The notes below the pieces were generated by a model, which searched no databases, was not told the origin of the DNA, and saw only the letters and a program-made list of their open reading frames with translations. The position numbers were made by a program, and so were the translations under genes. Positions 60,974-64,000 of a stretch of 64,000 nt of DNA are shown here, piece by piece. Source of the DNA: Methylobacterium sp. J-026 (GTDB lineage Bacteria; Pseudomonadota; Alphaproteobacteria; Rhizobiales; Beijerinckiaceae); NCBI RefSeq assembly GCF_022829585.1, contig NZ_JAKSYC010000213.1:27788-91787 (forward strand), read 5' to 3'. Every line of letters begins with the position of its first letter. Within the stretch, counting starts at the first letter, position 1.

Positions 60974-62712
60974 TCCGACGGCGCGGCGAAGACCTTCCGC
61001 AGCGGCGCCCGCAGCACCTTCCCGGCGGGGTTGCGGGGGAGGAGCCCGTCCCAGACCACCACCCGCACCGGCACCTTGAAGGCCGCGAGCCGGGTGGCCG
61101 CGAAGGCGCGGATCTCCTCCGGGCCGGCGCTCGCCCCTTCCGCCAGCGCCACGATGGCGCCGGGCTCCTCGCCCAGCGTCGGGTGGGGCACGGGCAGCAC
61201 CACGGCGTCGACCACGTCCGGGTGTTCGTAGAGGACGTTCTCGACCTCGCAGCAGTAGATGTTCTCGCCGCCGCGGATCAGCATGTCCTTGATCCGGTCG
61301 ACGATCGTCAGAAAACCCTCAGCGTCGGCGCGGGCGAGGTCGCCCGTGCGCAGCCAGCCTTCGGAGAACGTCTCGGCGGTGGCCTTCGGATCGTCCCAGT
61401 AGCCGCGGACGACGTTCGGCCCCTGCACGCAGAGCTCGCCGACGCTCCCCGGCGGCAGGTCCCGCCCGAGGGGATCGACGATCCGCACCGCGCAGACCGG
61501 CAGGGGCGGGCCGCAGGAATCGGGGTGCGCCCGATAATCCTCGGCCTGATGGTGGGTGAAGGTCGCCGAGGTCTCGGTCATGCCCCAGCCTGTGCCGGGG
61601 ACGGCCTGCGGCAGGGCCTCGCCCAGGGTCCGCACGAGGTCGCCGGCCGCAGGGGCGCCGCCATAGGTCACGGCGTCGAGGCTCGGCAGCGTCCGGCCCG
61701 CCTCCCGGGCCGCCGTGGCGAGCTGCCACGCGATGGTCGGGACCCCGCCCGCGCTGGTGCAGCCCTCCGCCTCGATCAGGTCGAGGGCCTCGTTGGCGTC
61801 CCAGCGGTGCATCATCACGAGGCGGTGGCCACCGTAGAGGGCCGCCCCGAGGCTCGCGTGGCAGCCGGTGACGTGGAACAGCGGGATCACCAGCAGCGCC
61901 ACCCGCTGCGGCGCGGCTGGGTCGGGCCTCACGGGCGTCTCGCCCCGGCGCAGGCAGCTGCGCGCCGCCGAGTAGGGATAGGCCATCACCGTGGTGGCGG
62001 CCGCCCGGTGGGTGCCGACCGCCCCCTTCGGCTTGCCGGTGGTACCCGACGTGTAGAACAGGGTCGCATCGTCCTCCGGGTCGAGGGCGACGTCGGGCAC
62101 GGCGACGTCGGGGAGGGCGGCCCAACCCGCCACCGGGCCGATCACGTCGGTCAGCGGCGTCGCCCGGGGGTCGGGCTCCATTCGGGTGGTGTAGACGCGC
62201 TCCAGGGCCGGGCATTCGGCCAGATGCGGGGCGATCCGGGCGAAGCGCTCGCCGTCGGCGATGAGCACCCGCGCCCCGGAATGCCGGAGCCCGTAGGCGA
62301 GCTCGGGCCCGGTCCACCACGCGTTGAGCGGCGTGGCGATGGCGCCGGCCAGCAGGGCGGCGTAGTAGCAGACCGGCCATTCGGGCAGGTTGCGCAGGGC
62401 GAGGGCGACCCGGTCGCCCTTGCGCACGCCGGCCTCCGCGAGGGCCCGCGCCAGATTGGTCGCGGCGCGGGAAAAGCCCGTGAAGGTCACGCGCTCGTCG
62501 CGGTAGACCACGAAGGTCTTCTCCCCATGGCCTTGAGCGATCCGGAACAGGTCGCGGAGCGTCGGCGGGGCCTTCTCCCAGATCCGGGTCGGCACGCCGC
62601 GGATGTCGATCGTCGCGATCGCGAAGGGCGCGCCCGGGGCGGTGAGCCGCGCCTCGGCCTCCCGGAAGGGCAGGGCCGGCCAGCCGGCGGGGAGGCGGGG
62701 ATCGGCGCTCAT
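60940..62712 (-). CDS. AMP-dependent acyl-CoA ligase
   Basis: The 590-residue ANL-superfamily enzyme has the nucleotide loop LFYTSGTTGKPKG, the motif GWGMTETSATF, the Tyr/Gly region GYWDDPKATAETFSEGWLRT, GD, and the C-terminal catalytic lysine in PRNPAGKVLR. It activates a carboxylic acid to the CoA thioester. Its ATG overlaps the SDR stop (ATGA), so the two work together, likely on a fatty or alicyclic acid. The substrate is not readable. Confidence 0.9.
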   Translation of the reverse strand: MSADPRLPAGWPALPFREAEARLTAPGAPFAIATIDIRGVPTRIWEKAPPTLRDLFRIAQGHGEKTFVVYRDERVTFTGFSRAATNLARALAEAGVRKGDRVALALRNLPEWPVCYYAALLAGAIATPLNAWWTGPELAYGLRHSGARVLIADGERFARIAPHLAECPALERVYTTRMEPDPRATPLTDVIGPVAGWAALPDVAVPDVALDPEDDATLFYTSGTTGKPKGAVGTHRAAATTVMAYPYSAARSCLRRGETPVRPDPAAPQRVALLVIPLFHVTGCHASLGAALYGGHRLVMMHRWDANEALDLIEAEGCTSAGGVPTIAWQLATAAREAGRTLPSLDAVTYGGAPAAGDLVRTLGEALPQAVPGTGWGMTETSATFTHHQAEDYRAHPDSCGPPLPVCAVRIVDPLGRDLPPGSVGELCVQGPNVVRGYWDDPKATAETFSEGWLRTGDLARADAEGFLTIVDRIKDMLIRGGENIYCCEVENVLYEHPDVVDAVVLPVPHPTLGEEPGAIVALAEGASAGPEEIRAFAATRLAAFKVPVRVVVWDGLLPRNPAGKVLRAPLRKVFAAPSDQNGSPSSSGW

Positions 62713-63479
62713 CGGGCGATCGTCACCCCGCCGTCGATCACCAGCGCCTGACCGGTGACGAACCGGCCCGCCGCCGACGCCAGGAACACCGCCGCGCCCG
62801 CGATCTCGTCGGGCTCGCCGATCCGGCGCAGCGGCGCGGCGGAGGTCGTAGACGCCAGCATCTCGGGATCCTCCCACAAGGCCCGGGCGAAGTCGGTGCG
62901 GATCAGGCCCGGGCAGAGGCAGTTCACCCGGACGTTGGCCGGGCCGTATTCCACCGCATAGTTGCGGGCGAGCTGGAGGTCGGCGGCCTTCGAGACGTTG
63001 TAGGCGCCGATCACGGGCGAACCTTTGAGCGCCCCGATCGAGGAGACGAGGATGATCGCCCCGTCCCGCCGCGCGACCATGCCGGGGGCGACCTTCTGGA
63101 TCAGCCAGTGGTTCGACAGGACGTTGTTGTCCAGGATCTTGCGGAACTGCGCGTCGGAGATGTCGGCGAGCGGCCCGTAATAGGGGTTGCTGGCGGCATT
63201 GCACACCAGCACGTCGACCGGCCCGAGACGGTTCCCGGTCTCCTCGACCAGGGCTTCCAGCTCGTCCTTCACCGAGATGCTGGCCGGGATCGCCACCGCC
63301 CGGCCCGGGCCGTGGGTGGCCTCGATCTCGGCCACCACCGCGTCGCAGGCCTCGCGCTTGCGCGAGGAGATCACCACCCGGGCGCCGTGCTCGGCCATCC
63401 GCAGGGCGATCGCCCGCCCGATGCCCCGGGACGAGCCGGTGACGAGGGCGACCTTGCCGGTCAGATCGAACAGGGACAT
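62709..63479 (-). CDS. Short-chain dehydrogenase/reductase
   Basis: The 256-residue SDR has the cofactor motif TGSSRGIGRAIA, NAAS, and the catalytic Ser-Tyr-Lys (VSSIGA, YNVSK). GLIRTDFARALW is typical of the FabG-like branch. It is first in the operon with the acyl-CoA ligase. Its first codons and upstream DNA are repeated 300 bases away. Confidence 0.92.
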   Translation of the reverse strand: MSLFDLTGKVALVTGSSRGIGRAIALRMAEHGARVVISSRKREACDAVVAEIEATHGPGRAVAIPASISVKDELEALVEETGNRLGPVDVLVCNAASNPYYGPLADISDAQFRKILDNNVLSNHWLIQKVAPGMVARRDGAIILVSSIGALKGSPVIGAYNVSKAADLQLARNYAVEYGPANVRVNCLCPGLIRTDFARALWEDPEMLASTTSAAPLRRIGEPDEIAGAAVFLASAAGRFVTGQALVIDGGVTIAR

Positions 63480-64000
63480 GGCGGGATCTTACGCTGATAT
63501 GAATGAGCGGCGCTCTCCCTCCCCCCTCTGGGGGGAAGGGCTGCGGCCGCAGAAGGAAGCGCGGGTCCCCTCTCCCGTACGGGCTACCGGATGCACACAT
63601 CGCATCCGGCCGCGGGCAACGGCCGGACACAAGCGCATCTCCCTCCCCCCTCTGCGGGGGAGGGCAAGACCCGAGGCCGTTCGCGCCTGGGGTCAGACGG
63701 GGAAGCGTGAAGCGGGAGACTCGCCCAGGACCGGGCCGGGGGACAGGACTACCCTGCCGGTCCGGTGGCACCGGGACATGACGAGACCTTACGCTGTCCT
63801 GCACGGGCGGCGCGCGCCCCCCCCCCTCTGGGGGGAAGGGCGGCGGCCGCAGAAGGAAGCGCGGGTCCCCCCTCCATGACGGGCTAGCGCATTCACACAC
63901 CCCATCCGGCCGCGCGCAACGGCTGGACACAAGGGCATCTCCCTCCCCCGCAGAGGGGGGAGGGCAAGACCCGTGGCCGTTCGCGCCTGTCGTCAGACTG
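63480..64000. repeat. 300-bp tandem duplication containing palindromic repeats
   Basis: Segments from about 63480 and 63780 align with a constant 300-base offset: CTTACGCTG, the C-tract CTCTGGGGGGAAGGG, GGCCGCAGAAGGAAGCG, CATCCGGCCGCG, CAACGG, GGACACAAG, then another palindrome arm and GGGCAAGACCCG. Each unit has two palindrome arms of the family seen in bchP, bchM and bchD. The second unit continues beyond the window edge. No gene is supported here apart from the SDR fragment. Confidence 0.85.
63721..63779 (-). pseudogene. Degenerate duplicate of the SDR 5' end
   Basis: Exactly 300 bases from the SDR start, a second ATG on the same strand opens a sequence reading MSRCHRTGRVVLSPGP, against MSLFDLTGKVALVTG in the gene. 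The match fades after about 20 codons. It is a truncated, diverged copy carried by the tandem duplication. Confidence 0.7.

Noticed and set aside
60940..63930. 996-codon frame running through the ligase, SDR and repeats
   Set aside because: Only the part from ATG 62712 matches the acyl-CoA ligase; the upstream part lies over the SDR in another frame and over repeats.
63480..64000. CRISPR array suggested by repeated palindromes
   Set aside because: Only two 300-base units are visible; there are no short regular direct repeats with unique spacers and no cas genes.

Overview
The window is very GC-rich alphaproteobacterial chromosome. It most resembles a Methylobacterium/Methylorubrum-type member of the Hyphomicrobiales that makes bacteriochlorophyll under aerobic conditions. 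The reasons are an aerobic-type photosynthesis gene cluster (O2-dependent cyclase AcsF with BciE, PpsR/PpaA control), housekeeping pairs typical of the order (divK-pleD, metX-metW, hisC-tyrC, an EipB-like protein, DUF3572), and dispersed GC-rich palindromic repeats. The genus is inferred from gene content only; no rRNA or other marker is present.

Layout. 1-9.6 kb: a cut-off sensor kinase, three small proteins, metX-metW, hisC-tyrC, msrA, a lone HTH protein, trpB and a membrane helix-hairpin-helix protein. 9.6-21.8 kb: an ABC exporter, EipB-like protein, DUF3572, divK-pleD, accA coupled to a DUF1796 gene, a divergent LysR/MFS pair, an inverted-repeat and hairpin region, a YafK-like L,D-transpeptidase and a Pmp3-type peptide found outside the usual ORF size limit. 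22-24.5 kb: a stretch with locally lower GC and a triheme cytochrome c. 24.5-52.1 kb: the photosynthesis cluster. 52-64 kb: a class I amidotransferase, a YqcI/YcgG haem-enzyme-like gene beside a DUF1989 gene, a chemoreceptor, a VOC protein, a complete P450-ferredoxin reductase-ferredoxin operon, a secreted repeat-rich protein, an acyl-CoA ligase with an SDR, and a 300-bp tandem duplication running off the end.

Photosynthesis cluster. Leftward: bchG-bch2-bchP-tspO-(101-aa membrane protein), nearly all coupled by 4-bp overlaps, then ppaA-ppsR further right. Rightward: bchF-N-B-H-L-M-lhaA-puhA-B-C-bciE-acsF-puhE, then hemA, bchI-D and bchO. These cover 5-aminolevulinate synthesis, Mg chelation (BchHID), methylation (BchM), ring-E closure (AcsF/BciE), protochlorophyllide reduction (BchNBL), C3 hydration (BchF), prenylation and reduction (BchG/BchP), and reaction-centre H subunit and assembly factors. 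The pufLM, bchC/X/Y/Z and crt genes are not in the window. PpsR-type TGT-N12-ACA boxes precede both bchG and bchF.

The most unusual observation is a palindromic repeat of about 165 bp. It sits in frame inside three chlorophyll genes, at the N-terminus of BchP, the N-terminus of BchD and the C-terminus of BchM. Each copy is read in the same frame and adds a similar Pro/Gly/Ser-rich peptide, and in each case the overlap or close spacing with the neighbouring gene is kept.
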